IMG/VR virus record: IMGVR_UViG_3300034012_003212
Span: 62,001 to 126,000 of that record
DNA: 64,000 bases
Direction: 5' to 3' (one strand)
Source: a virus
The translations under genes and the position numbers were made by a program. Every line of letters begins with the position of its first letter. Position 1 is the stretch's first letter. This document shows, piece by piece, positions 24,348 through 31,940 of this stretch. Under the pieces are notes generated by a model that worked only from the letters and a program-made list of their open reading frames with translations, did not search any database and was not told where the DNA came from.

Positions 24348-26222
24348 TTAAATTTTTCCTTTGAGTGCTTTTCTTACAGCGTCACGGTATTCAGAATTTC
24401 CGCTATTCACGTTCTCAAGAACGGAATAAGGATTTGCTGATTCGTTTAGCGTTTGGACTGAACTACCATCAAAATTTGCGATTTCCGGCCTCGATGCCCA
24501 GAAGTTGCGAATCTGATATGGCGTATCTAATTTTATGTACTGAGCAGCAGCTGCGATTCGCTTCCTGCCATCATTACTCATAGATTCCCATATAGGAGCG
24601 TATTCCGTCGGCATCTCTGCGATCCACTTAGGAAGATTTCGACGCTCTCTATCTGCTGCCAGTGCAGATTCCCAAACATTCACTACATCCTTTTCCGAGA
24701 ATACTATAGCTGTGCTCAATGCTTCGCTCACTATCTCTTTTTCAGTTTGCTTAAGCTGTACGAACTTGCTACGCTTTTCCGGCGAAAGATAACGAAGGAA
24801 CGGGAATTTGGAGGACTCATTCATAACGCTTGCCTTCTCTTTTTTGGCTTCGCTTATCATGTGGTCCACTTTCTCCGATAAGTTTCGTCCACCGATCATG
24901 GCAGCTCTCTTCTCCATGATCTTTTTTGTTTTCTTCTTTTCTTTAACATTGATCGATTCTGCTATGTAATCTCCATAGCCTATTGATTTGTCGAGTTGTT
25001 CTGCGAGGTAGTTACTGTAGCCTATGTTACTATTGAGATTTTCGGCCAAGTAATCATTGTGTTTGATCGCATTGTCAAGATTCTCTCCAAGATATTCTTG
25101 GTATCGAATTGAATTATTGAGATTTTCTGAAAGGTAGTTAGAGTAATCTATCGCCTTATCAAAATTCTCAGCTATATAGTTAGAATAGTCAATCGTCTGG
25201 TTGATCTTGTTGGAAAGATAATTCGAGAACGATATGCTCTTGTCGAGATTCTCTGCAAGGTAGTTCTGATATTCAATAGAAACATTGAACCTATTTGCAA
25301 GGTAATTCGTGTACTCTGTGATATCATTCATATCGCGGCGTGCCTTCTTTGACTCGGAGATCGTCTTATCAACGTTCTCAGAGAGGTAATTGCTATACTT
25401 GATAGCACCGTTAAGCTTTTGTGCGAGATAATTAGAATATTCGCTCAGCTTAGATATTGTTTTTTCTGACCCAAGACTCTTCTTGGTGAGGACCTGTATT
25501 TTCTTCTCAAGGAGCTCTATTTCCTTCTTAACGTGTTTAGAGTACTCATTGAAATCCCTTTCAGAAATCATACCTGTGTTTTGGTTATTTTGGCTCATAT
25601 TATCACTTTTATTTTGCGTTTGTTTTCCTTTTGTTTCATTCGAAAGAAATGGCAATTCTGAATCATACATCTCAGAGACGTCATATATCTGTACATTTGA
25701 TTTGCCGGAGAATCCGAGGGATTCATTCACCAAACTAAGGGTGGCATTCTCAAATCCAGGATCAGCAACCAAATCGTATGTGAAAATCTTCTTTAGTTTT
25801 ACGCGTTTATCGGATCCTACAACGCCAGCAGCCCTGCTGCTTATGGACAAAGGAACCCCAGCTTCTATCAATTTCTTCGCCTGGCGGCCGGGATCTGTAT
25901 CTAGTAGACGAACGCGCCCTCTAACTGTCCTTGTTGCATTATCATAATCCAAGCTCTCGATTATGTGAGAGACTTTCTGAAGAGAGATATCAAATTTATC
26001 CGGATGATCTAATTCACCCATCAACCTTTTCGAACTTATTTTTGTTTTCAGGTATTCGAGGTGGGGCAAATATTCATTCTCTTCGTACAATCGGTCGTTA
26101 TTGTTAACAACACCAAACTGAGCAAATACTCCTTCGAGTATGACTGCTCCTGTTGAATCTGACTTGCTCTCAAGTATCGCGTTCGAATTCTCGAGAATAA
26201 GTAGCACTTTTTGTTGGTCCAT
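24348..26222 (-). CDS. Prohead protease fused to a scaffold-like repeat protein (gp21-gp22 type fusion)
   Basis: Residues 1-165 of 624 match the gp21 prohead core protease: GVFAQFG near 31, RLMGELDHP with His73, VRGRVRLLDTDPG, PLSISSRAAG with the candidate Ser at 128 or 129, and TYDLVADPGF near 148. Residues 170-255 are a polar linker and helix, residues 262-429 hold twelve tandem 14-residue units, and 430-624 form a helical C-terminus ending in an LNES motif (592-595). T4 makes protease and scaffold (gp22) as separate proteins. Here one frame contains both, and an internal ATG at 25598 (Met209) could give a free scaffold. A promoter-like TTGATATATAA lies about 30 bases upstream. The capsid gene follows after 14 bases. 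Confidence 0.85.
   Translation of the reverse strand: MDQQKVLLILENSNAILESKSDSTGAVILEGVFAQFGVVNNNDRLYEENEYLPHLEYLKTKISSKRLMGELDHPDKFDISLQKVSHIIESLDYDNATRTVRGRVRLLDTDPGRQAKKLIEAGVPLSISSRAAGVVGSDKRVKLKKIFTYDLVADPGFENATLSLVNESLGFSGKSNVQIYDVSEMYDSELPFLSNETKGKQTQNKSDNMSQNNQNTGMISERDFNEYSKHVKKEIELLEKKIQVLTKKSLGSEKTISKLSEYSNYLAQKLNGAIKYSNYLSENVDKTISESKKARRDMNDITEYTNYLANRFNVSIEYQNYLAENLDKSISFSNYLSNKINQTIDYSNYIAENFDKAIDYSNYLSENLNNSIRYQEYLGENLDNAIKHNDYLAENLNSNIGYSNYLAEQLDKSIGYGDYIAESINVKEKKKTKKIMEKRAAMIGGRNLSEKVDHMISEAKKEKASVMNESSKFPFLRYLSPEKRSKFVQLKQTEKEIVSEALSTAIVFSEKDVVNVWESALAADRERRNLPKWIAEMPTEYAPIWESMSNDGRKRIAAAAQYIKLDTPYQIRNFWASRPEIANFDGSSVQTLNESANPYSVLENVNSGNSEYRDAVRKALKGKI
24936..25439 (-). repeat. 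Twelve tandem 14-residue repeats (YSNYLAENLDKSIG type)
   Basis: Residues 262-429 of the protease-scaffold protein divide without gaps into twelve 14-residue units, for example YSNYLSENLNNSIR, YQNYLAENLDKSIS and YSNYIAENFDKAID. Tyr1, Tyr4, Leu/Ile5, Asn8, Leu/Ile/Phe9 and Ile13 are the conserved positions. The third unit (ESKKARRDMNDITE) has lost the pattern but keeps the length. A 14-residue period equals two heptads, which fits a long coiled coil. Confidence 0.9.
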
Positions 26223-26253
26223 TTTAATTAGTTATTTCTATAAATCCGATGTT

Positions 26254-26264
26254 TTATATATCAA
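26254..26264 (-). promoter_or_regulatory. Promoter-like motif TTGATATATAA before the prohead protease
   Basis: The motif lies in the 95-base gap upstream of the protease-scaffold gene, ending about 30 bases before its ATG. The same gap (26223-26317) also holds an A/T-only inverted repeat near 26272-26295, too weak to call a terminator. Nothing else was seen in the gap. Confidence 0.55.
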
Positions 26265-26317
26265 CACTAGTGGGAAAAAATTAAATTTTTTTCTCAATTT
26301 GTCCCTATAATTTTAGA

Positions 26318-27388
26318 TTATGCTAAAAACATCCTTTGTTCCTTTGACCTTCTTTCAGAAAGACCCGACAGAGTTCTACCCTGTGACTTAACCCAACGAG
26401 GGAACTCTGATGCAGCCCCTGCATAGTCCTTCGAATTGATCTTTTTCAGAAGAGTGCTTTTTTTGAAATTGCCAAACCCGACGTTGTACGCAAAAGAAAC
26501 GAGAGCATCCCATTGATTCTGTGTAACGGGGACTTTGACGACTGATCTCATCTTCTGTTCAAATTTTCCTACGACCCTTCTCATCATGGAATCTGCCTGT
26601 TCCCTTGTTATCGGTCCCATGTTTGGATTTTTAACACCTACACCGAATCCAATCGAATATCCATTTCCATCTTTGTATGCATTCTGCTTGAAACCCTCGT
26701 ATGCCTGTATGGCCTGGATTCCGCGTTCAGAGATTCGAATGTTTGATGGATTTATCGTCCCGGACGGTTGGTATGGTTCAAATTCGGTGGTGTCTGCATC
26801 ACCTGAACCATCATCTTTTGTTCCAGCCAAAGCAATAGAGCTTGTGGCCGCAGATGAGGTTATTCCGATTGATGCTAATTTCGGTAGGTCTTTTAGCGGA
26901 ACCTTTGTGACGATATTTACGCCCGATGAAGGGTCTTTGAAATACCCGAAGAAGTCTTTCTGCTGGACGTCGATGTTCTCGCCGTTCTTTGCGTCCTTTG
27001 ATAGAGCAATCTTGGCGTCTATGATCTTTTTTATCCTCGGATAAACAGAAACGACCATATCATCACTGACTGCGTCTGAATCAACGTCAGTCAATATGTT
27101 TACGTGTTTTATGGCAGTTGAAAGATCTGCCTTTGCTGTTGTTATATCGAGCCCGGAATCCTTCAAAAAGGACTCATGTTTGTCGATGAGTTTCAGGAGC
27201 TTGTCCCTATCGAACATCACCTGAACTGAAAATTTTTTCCGCTGAGATTGTTTTTCGCCTGATAGATATCTAAGTAATACCTGAAGATCAGAATAATTGA
27301 ACCCGTCGTTAAGGCAGGAAAGTATCCTAACAAACGCTACATTATAAGGGATGATATCCTCTATGTTCTCTAAAAGAAAATATTTCAT
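26318..27388 (-). CDS. Lysozyme (GH24) with an N-terminal domain
   Basis: The C-terminal 140 of 356 residues form a T4-type lysozyme. Glu231 in AYEGFK and Asp240 in AYKDG are nine apart, as in T4 Glu11/Asp20, followed by SIGFG where T4 has TIG, so the third residue is Ser245 rather than Thr and sits one position closer. QWDALVSFAYNVG and the C-terminal WVKSQGR match the family. Residues 1-200 are a helical domain of unknown role plus a Thr/Ser-rich linker, unlike a signal peptide. It could be the endolysin or a virion-associated muralytic enzyme, since the gp5-like spike lacks one. The TATATAG motif lies only three bases before its ATG. Confidence 0.85.
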   Translation of the reverse strand: MKYFLLENIEDIIPYNVAFVRILSCLNDGFNYSDLQVLLRYLSGEKQSQRKKFSVQVMFDRDKLLKLIDKHESFLKDSGLDITTAKADLSTAIKHVNILTDVDSDAVSDDMVVSVYPRIKKIIDAKIALSKDAKNGENIDVQQKDFFGYFKDPSSGVNIVTKVPLKDLPKLASIGITSSAATSSIALAGTKDDGSGDADTTEFEPYQPSGTINPSNIRISERGIQAIQAYEGFKQNAYKDGNGYSIGFGVGVKNPNMGPITREQADSMMRRVVGKFEQKMRSVVKVPVTQNQWDALVSFAYNVGFGNFKKSTLLKKINSKDYAGAASEFPRWVKSQGRTLSGLSERRSKEQRMFLA

Positions 27389-27391
27389 GCC

Positions 27392-27401
27392 CTATATATC
27401 T
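27392..27401 (-). promoter_or_regulatory. Promoter-like motif AGATATATAG abutting the lysozyme start
   Basis: The minus strand reads AGATATATAGGGCATG. With so little space, transcription from it would be nearly leaderless for this gene. It may be a chance or alternative element. Confidence 0.3.
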
Positions 27402-27405
27402 TTTT

Positions 27406-28074
27406 TCACACATGAATTGCAAGCAGCTCCGGAAGTTGAACATACTTAAACATCTTCCCTAGTCTATCGTATGTGTATCCATCGTTGTAATAACCCTTCT
27501 CTCCTATGAAATGATCCCAGCCACACTCCATCATGGATTTTGCACGAACAACAACCTGTAGTGTATCTATGTTCTGGAATACAGGAGGGACTCCACTTAT
27601 TACTTGAGGAGCATTACCTAAGTGAGAAGGAAGGGGGCCTAGATGCAATATCTTGCATACAGAAAACTCTGAATCAGGGTTCTCATTGAGTATATCTATA
27701 TTTTTTTTAACAAAATCAGGAAAAAGAAGATTATCATCATCGAGATGGATGATGAATTTGCATACATCATTTTGTATGTCATCCGCAAGTATATTATTCA
27801 TAACATGATGACGCACACCGCCTCCGTATGAATTTGTATTCACTGCGGTATAATCATACACAAGCTTTACGTGTTCCGGTAGCACTTCCTGTATTTCCTC
27901 TACGATTGAGCATGCGTGATCTTCTTTTGGGCCGTCTGAACACACTATCTGAAGAATATCAAGATTATTTGGTTTGATCTGCCATGCAACAGATGTTAAG
28001 CATCTTTTTATTATATCTCCATTTCTCTTATATGTGGGAGTTATGACTGCGATGTATGGATTGATGTTTTGCAT
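27406..28074 (-). CDS. Family 2 glycosyltransferase
   Basis: The 222-aa protein is a compact GT-A enzyme: AVITPTYKRN near residue 8, VCSDGPKE near 49 and IIHLDDDNLLFPDF near 108, the last being the DxD-type metal site. GNAPQVISG and WDHFIGEKGYYNDGYTYDR follow, where an acceptor-site Asp is expected. It is shorter than typical GT2 enzymes and has no membrane segment. It lies between the AAA+ ATPase and lysozyme genes with short spacers. Substrates are unknown. It is one of four glycosyltransferase-like proteins in the window. Confidence 0.85.
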   Translation of the reverse strand: MQNINPYIAVITPTYKRNGDIIKRCLTSVAWQIKPNNLDILQIVCSDGPKEDHACSIVEEIQEVLPEHVKLVYDYTAVNTNSYGGGVRHHVMNNILADDIQNDVCKFIIHLDDDNLLFPDFVKKNIDILNENPDSEFSVCKILHLGPLPSHLGNAPQVISGVPPVFQNIDTLQVVVRAKSMMECGWDHFIGEKGYYNDGYTYDRLGKMFKYVQLPELLAIHV

Positions 28075-28092
28075 CGTTTCTTGTGTTGATTG

Positions 28093-29334
28093 TTAAAAAC
28101 CTATTCTTTCTTTCTTTCTTCGTGCGTTGTGTTCTATAATGTTCCTGCTGTTCTTCATCGAATATATGGAAGCGAGACTCATGAAGCCTTGGGGCTCATA
28201 ATTATCTATTCCTAGATGTAGCAGGAGTTTTTTTGCCTGTTCTGAGTCAAGATCAAGGAATTCCTTTCTTGCAAGAAGACGTTCTGGTCTAAGTAGGGCA
28301 TCATCTATCATCTCAATATCAATGTTGAATGTTAGTATGATCTGGGTGCCTAGGATGTCGTTAAGGATGCCGTCTGTCGCATTGAGGAGGTTCGATATAC
28401 CTTGACTTCTATACCCTGGATCTCTGCTCTCTATCAGGCTCTCTGAATCTTCTATGAGTATGATAGTCGGATTGTTCATCGTGACTATCCAATCCTGTAA
28501 GAATGTTAGGAACGATGGCTCCATGAACATCTCAACAAAACTTGATGGTATGTATATCACATTCTTCGTGCTCTCTGCTAGCTCCTTTATCAGCATTCTA
28601 ATATAGTGAGTTTTTCCGCTTCCAGGAGTTCCGTGGAATATGAGAAGCCCTTTACTATCAGATTTTAACGTATCAATGACCTTTTGGTTGAAATCAGAAA
28701 ACCCGTCGCCGTAGTGAAGGTCCAGCTCTTCATCAGTCATGGGTTTTACGTGTTCATCGAGGCTGTATCTCCTTATCGTGAGACCGTCTTTGTCTGAACA
28801 CACCATGCCAATTATAGGAGAAGATTCATCAAATTCATCTTCTGACTTTTCATAACATGTGTTTAAAAGTTTCTGTATTTTTTTCTCTATCGAATTTTTT
28901 TGTTTGATGTCAGTAAAACACACTTCGATTGTGCTTATGATTTCCACTTGTTTCTGGCCAGGAATTCCATGGCTGTATGACAGGGAAAGCACGAGGACTT
29001 TGGAATCTTTTGACATGTAAAGATCACACATATCAGATGCAATGAATGAATCTGAATTCTTTATTCCATTTTTCATCCCTTTTCTGAATTGCGCTATTTC
29101 AGAATCATTCTCTATGATTATATCATCAGACGCTGACTGGTGATCAACGTTGAATATCTTCATTATGTTAGAGTGTGCTTTTTCTTTGTTTAGCATGCAC
29201 CGAACCCGTAACGATGAAACTGGCATATCCCCGTTCAGGTGAGACAGGAAACTAGAAGCGTTCACACTCCATGTGAACATATGCGTCCCATGCAGGGGAT
29301 AAAAAATCGAAGATTCTCTATTTAAGTCTAACAT
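28093..29334 (-). CDS. AAA+ ATPase
   Basis: The ATG at 29334 gives 413 aa. A TTG at 29346 would extend it by four residues but is less likely. Counting from the TTG, the C-terminal AAA+ module has Walker A FHGTPGSGKTH at about 237-247, Walker B TIILIEDSE near 294-302, a sensor-1 Asn in ILTFN near 337, and the BCS1/FtsH-type Arg finger region ALLRPERL near 350. The first 200 residues form an unrelated N-terminal domain, probably for partner or substrate binding. Such ATPases remodel proteins or complexes. The phage role is unknown. The gene overlaps the 89-aa gene at its start and precedes the glycosyltransferase. Confidence 0.85.
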   Translation of the reverse strand: MLDLNRESSIFYPLHGTHMFTWSVNASSFLSHLNGDMPVSSLRVRCMLNKEKAHSNIMKIFNVDHQSASDDIIIENDSEIAQFRKGMKNGIKNSDSFIASDMCDLYMSKDSKVLVLSLSYSHGIPGQKQVEIISTIEVCFTDIKQKNSIEKKIQKLLNTCYEKSEDEFDESSPIIGMVCSDKDGLTIRRYSLDEHVKPMTDEELDLHYGDGFSDFNQKVIDTLKSDSKGLLIFHGTPGSGKTHYIRMLIKELAESTKNVIYIPSSFVEMFMEPSFLTFLQDWIVTMNNPTIILIEDSESLIESRDPGYRSQGISNLLNATDGILNDILGTQIILTFNIDIEMIDDALLRPERLLARKEFLDLDSEQAKKLLLHLGIDNYEPQGFMSLASIYSMKNSRNIIEHNARRKKERIGF

Positions 29335-29587
29335 ATTTGGACACAATTTTTATGAATTTTTCATTTTGGATGTAGTTATATTTCATATCTGAAAAAAATA
29401 TGAGTGGAAACGGCATCCAACCGTCCAGACGATACATGATGAGCATTATATCATCGAGCTTTATGACAGTCTCTCTGACGGTGGGATCCGTCCTATATGT
29501 ATCCTTTTCTATGAGATCCTTGCGCCTCAATATCTCCGCATATACCATATGCGCCTTTGTTGGTTTGTATCCATTATCCATTAACAT
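29318..29587 (-). CDS. Small hypothetical protein
   Basis: The ATG at 29587 gives 89 aa, with AAGGAAAA about ten bases upstream as a plausible ribosome-binding site. A longer open frame back to 29701 runs under the divergent plus-strand gene and is rejected. The sequence is mixed helical (AHMVYAEILRRKDLIEKD) with an aromatic patch (WMPFPLIFFSD) near residue 60. No family was recognised. It is first in a minus-strand unit with the AAA+ ATPase, whose start it overlaps by 17 bases. Confidence 0.6.
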   Translation of the reverse strand: MLMDNGYKPTKAHMVYAEILRRKDLIEKDTYRTDPTVRETVIKLDDIMLIMYRLDGWMPFPLIFFSDMKYNYIQNEKFIKIVSKYVRLK

Positions 29588-29624
29588 TGATTTGTTTTCC
29601 TTGTAAAACCATAAAATCACATTG

Positions 29625-29634
29625 CTATATATGT
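29625..29634 (-). promoter_or_regulatory. Promoter-like motif ACATATATAG in the divergent gap
   Basis: The motif lies about 38 bases before the 89-aa gene start on the minus strand, where divergent genes meet. It covers the start region of the plus-strand gene (ATG 29631), so activity from it could affect that gene. Confidence 0.35.
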
Positions 29635-30908
29635 TCTTTGGCGCGCATGAAAAATTCGAACAAGGATTATATTTTGAGGCACTAGAATTGTTCAGGGCCA
29701 CAAAAAATGATGCAGATGACCGTATACGTTATTGGTCGAATATTTTCATTGGAAGATGCATGGATGGATTAAACATGCCAGGGTCTTTGGAACACTACAA
29801 AGAGGCACATGTTGTATTTCCAGGAAGGGCTGAAGCACTCCATGAGATTGGAAAATTCTATTACAAAACAGGGGATCTGATTACGTCAGAAAAATTCCTC
29901 CAGATGGCAAAATCGTGCAATCCTGGCGTTGTATGCATACGTTATGAACACGATAAATACTTCGAGAGGAATCACGAACTTCTGATTGATATCTATGTGC
30001 ATCAATCGAGGTATAACGACGCAGAAGAGCTGTTGTATACTCTAAAACAGAACGGCTCAAAGGAGCACTACGACTATAACAGAGTGAACTATAACCACCT
30101 GTTTGCGAGGCACTACAACAATGTTTTCATTGAATTTGCGAAAGTGAAAGCAGTAAATGCAAAAAAAGAACTGGTTATACAGCTGCCCGATGGATATGAT
30201 GGCCTCGGAGACCAATTGGTATTCAGCCATTTACCCGAACTAGCAAAAAAGACAGGAAGGTATGAAAAAGTGTACGTGTCGGAATTCAATAAATACGGTA
30301 GGCCGGAGTACAAAGATCTTGTGTGGAAAATGAACCCATTTGTTGACGGATTCGTTGATCTTCCAGGGACTTTCACAAATCGTATTCAGTTTGCAAGGAT
30401 CCTCGAGAAATGGATAGATCCAATGCCAGGATTAAATCTTCTGGATTCCATGATGTTACTGCACGACATAGATGACGGGGAAAGGGACCACAAGCCTGTG
30501 TGTTACTATAAGTTGAGGAAAAGAACAGACCTAGATGATATATCAGAAAAAACAATACTCGACATTGGATCAAGGACAATAAGTACGAAGGATTTTAATG
30601 TTGATGTATTTCTCCAGGAACTGGAAAAACAAGGATGTGTTCCAGATTTGTTTATAGTATCAAAGGGGCTGACTAATTCAATGGATGTGGATAAAGAGAA
30701 ATCCATAACACCTGAGGATATCTATGACTGGTGCGATATCATGATGTCGTGCAAAGAATATGTGTGTTTTAATAGTGGTGGGTACTGGCTATCATCCGCC
30801 CTTGGAGTAAAAGGTTCACATGTATGGATAAAGGAAAAAAATCTACCTGCTTGGTCATTTCTTGATCATAGAAACATCCACATGAGCCTTGCTACCATTT
30901 GTCAATAG
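29631..30908 (+). CDS. TPR protein fused to a GT-B-like glycosyltransferase domain
   Basis: The ATG at 29631 gives 425 aa (TTG 29622 would add three). The first 160 residues contain tetratricopeptide-like helical pairs (GLYFEALELF, EALHEIGKFYYKTGDLITSE, RYNDAEELLYTLK). From about residue 180, LPDGYDGLGDQLVFSHLPEL resembles the N-terminal glycine-rich loop of GT9/GT-B heptosyltransferase-like enzymes. Near the end VCFNSGGYWLSSALGVK fits the second nucleotide-sugar-binding Rossmann domain. TPR plus glycosyltransferase fusions commonly glycosylate proteins. It is one of only three plus-strand genes, and its 3' end overlaps the convergent 81-aa gene by 17 bases. Confidence 0.7.
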   Translation: MFFGAHEKFEQGLYFEALELFRATKNDADDRIRYWSNIFIGRCMDGLNMPGSLEHYKEAHVVFPGRAEALHEIGKFYYKTGDLITSEKFLQMAKSCNPGVVCIRYEHDKYFERNHELLIDIYVHQSRYNDAEELLYTLKQNGSKEHYDYNRVNYNHLFARHYNNVFIEFAKVKAVNAKKELVIQLPDGYDGLGDQLVFSHLPELAKKTGRYEKVYVSEFNKYGRPEYKDLVWKMNPFVDGFVDLPGTFTNRIQFARILEKWIDPMPGLNLLDSMMLLHDIDDGERDHKPVCYYKLRKRTDLDDISEKTILDIGSRTISTKDFNVDVFLQELEKQGCVPDLFIVSKGLTNSMDVDKEKSITPEDIYDWCDIMMSCKEYVCFNSGGYWLSSALGVKGSHVWIKEKNLPAWSFLDHRNIHMSLATICQ

Positions 30909-31137
30909 GGCATTTTGACATTTTGAGGCGCGTCTTTGCATCCAAGAAACAGCCGCATTGTAAACACCTCGGGGATAATCCAGATGATGAAAAATAACTA
31001 CACCTTTCGCACGTGTTCATCCTTGACACTTGCTCTTCATCGGATGCAATGTACTCGTTCACTTTATCCTGAACCTTTTCTATAAACTGAACAGTTGTTG
31101 ATTTTTTCTTTTCCTTCTTGCAGCTGTTACATCCCAT
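30892..31137 (-). CDS. Small zinc-ribbon-like protein
   Basis: The 81-aa product has CERCSYF near residue 43 and RCLQCGCFL near residue 57, two Cys-x-x-Cys pairs 13-14 residues apart, followed by a final CPIDKW. It opens with MGCNSCKKEKKK, another Cys-x-x-Cys. The pattern fits a small zinc-binding protein common in T4-like phages of unknown role. It overlaps the preceding 164-aa gene by 11 bases and the convergent plus-strand gene by 17 bases. Confidence 0.75.
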   Translation of the reverse strand: MGCNSCKKEKKKSTTVQFIEKVQDKVNEYIASDEEQVSRMNTCERCSYFSSSGLSPRCLQCGCFLDAKTRLKMSKCPIDKW

Positions 31138-31621
31138 CTATGTACTCCTTGAAGCTTTTTATGTATGTCTGTTTTTGTGATTCTGCCATAAGTTTACGCG
31201 GCTCCGACATCTCCTTTGACGGGCCAGGCACGAAGAAGTTATCGTACTTTGTGATCATGTCCATTCTATCGTAGTTGCTTCCGTCTTTGACTTTAACGAC
31301 AGTATCAGGGTCCAAATTCATCTTCTCATTATCGATAGTTCTTATAACTATGATCGTTGGATTCCCTTTATCGTCGTTCTTTATCTCTTCTATTTTTCCC
31401 TTGAAAATTTCTTCTGTCGTCTTCTCTGAGCTCTGACCTACGACATCGTCTCCAACCTTAAAAACATGAGAATAGTCTGCATCGTTACTTCCATCAACGG
31501 CAGGAAGGCCCGTGTCACGAATATCTCGCACTCGGATTCTAAACGCAGGATTCTCATAGTTTGAGTACGCATCCTGAGATGATGTCTGAAAGGGAAAGTT
31601 CCCTGATAATACTGCGGACAT
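31127..31621 (-). CDS. Hypothetical protein with SH3-like beta core
   Basis: The 164-aa product has a central beta-rich part (about 45-110: FKVGDDVVGQ, FKGKIEEIKND, PTIIVIRTIDNEKMNLDPDTV), which looks like a small barrel of the SH3 or KOW type. It ends with a charged helix containing RKLMAESQKQ. No family was recognised. It lies 14 bases after the 62-aa gene. The LMAES sequence loosely resembles prohead-protease sites, which together with the neighbouring LNES protein raises a possible head-related role. Confidence 0.5.
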   Translation of the reverse strand: MSAVLSGNFPFQTSSQDAYSNYENPAFRIRVRDIRDTGLPAVDGSNDADYSHVFKVGDDVVGQSSEKTTEEIFKGKIEEIKNDDKGNPTIIVIRTIDNEKMNLDPDTVVKVKDGSNYDRMDMITKYDNFFVPGPSKEMSEPRKLMAESQKQTYIKSFKEYIDGM

Positions 31622-31635
31622 TTTATAGGTATTTT

Positions 31636-31824
31636 TTACTTCTTCGGCTGCTCAATAGGAATCTGCATCTGTTGATGCTTTACATCCTGGGCATCATTCC
31701 TCAAGAGGTCATTGAGAACACTATTTCCTATGCTCTCAGGTCGATTGATTGATACTTCGTGTATCTTTGAAAAGAAATCATAAGGATTTCCATTCTGAAG
31801 AGATTCATTCAACTTGTTGTTCAT
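31636..31824 (-). CDS. Small protein with LNES motif, prohead core candidate
   Basis: The ATG at 31824 gives 62 aa (MNNKLNESLQNG). A longer frame to 31851 would begin inside the promoter-like region and is less likely. The N-terminal LNES at residues 5-8 followed by NPYDFF resembles LNESANPY near the C-terminus of the protease-scaffold protein and LNESF in the capsid protein. It may therefore be a small prohead core protein processed by the gp21-like protease, like T4 gp67 or gp68. That is inference. The rest is polar and helical. Confidence 0.5.
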   Translation of the reverse strand: MNNKLNESLQNGNPYDFFSKIHEVSINRPESIGNSVLNDLLRNDAQDVKHQQMQIPIEQPKK

Positions 31825-31837
31825 GGTGTAGTTTTTT

Positions 31838-31847
31838 TTATATATCT
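31838..31847 (-). promoter_or_regulatory. Promoter-like motif AGATATATAA
   Basis: The minus strand reads GCAGATATATAAAAAAAAC before the 62-aa gene, about 13 bases upstream of its ATG. It heads the 31.8-30.9 kb unit. Confidence 0.4.
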
Positions 31848-31879
31848 GCAATACATGTAATTTAATTACTTATGGTGAC

Positions 31880-31940
31880 TAATATGAGCATGGTCTAATA
31901 GATATCTCATATATCCAACCGTTTACGCATACTCATATTA
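31880..31940. repeat. Inverted repeat in the gap after the adhesin gene
   Basis: TAATATGAG at 31880-31888 is matched by CTCATATTA at 31932-31940, a perfect 9-base inverted repeat with a 43-base spacer that itself contains the palindrome AGATATCT. It fills most of the 89-base gap at the 3' end of the fibre cassette. There is no U-tract. Function is unknown. Confidence 0.5.

Noticed and set aside
26272-26295. A/T-only inverted repeat after the lysozyme gene.
   Set aside because: The stem is almost entirely A-T with mismatched ends, too weak to support a terminator.
29588-29701. N-terminal extension of the 89-aa protein.
   Set aside because: It would overlap the divergent plus-strand gene and lacks a start signal. 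ATG 29587 has AAGGA upstream.
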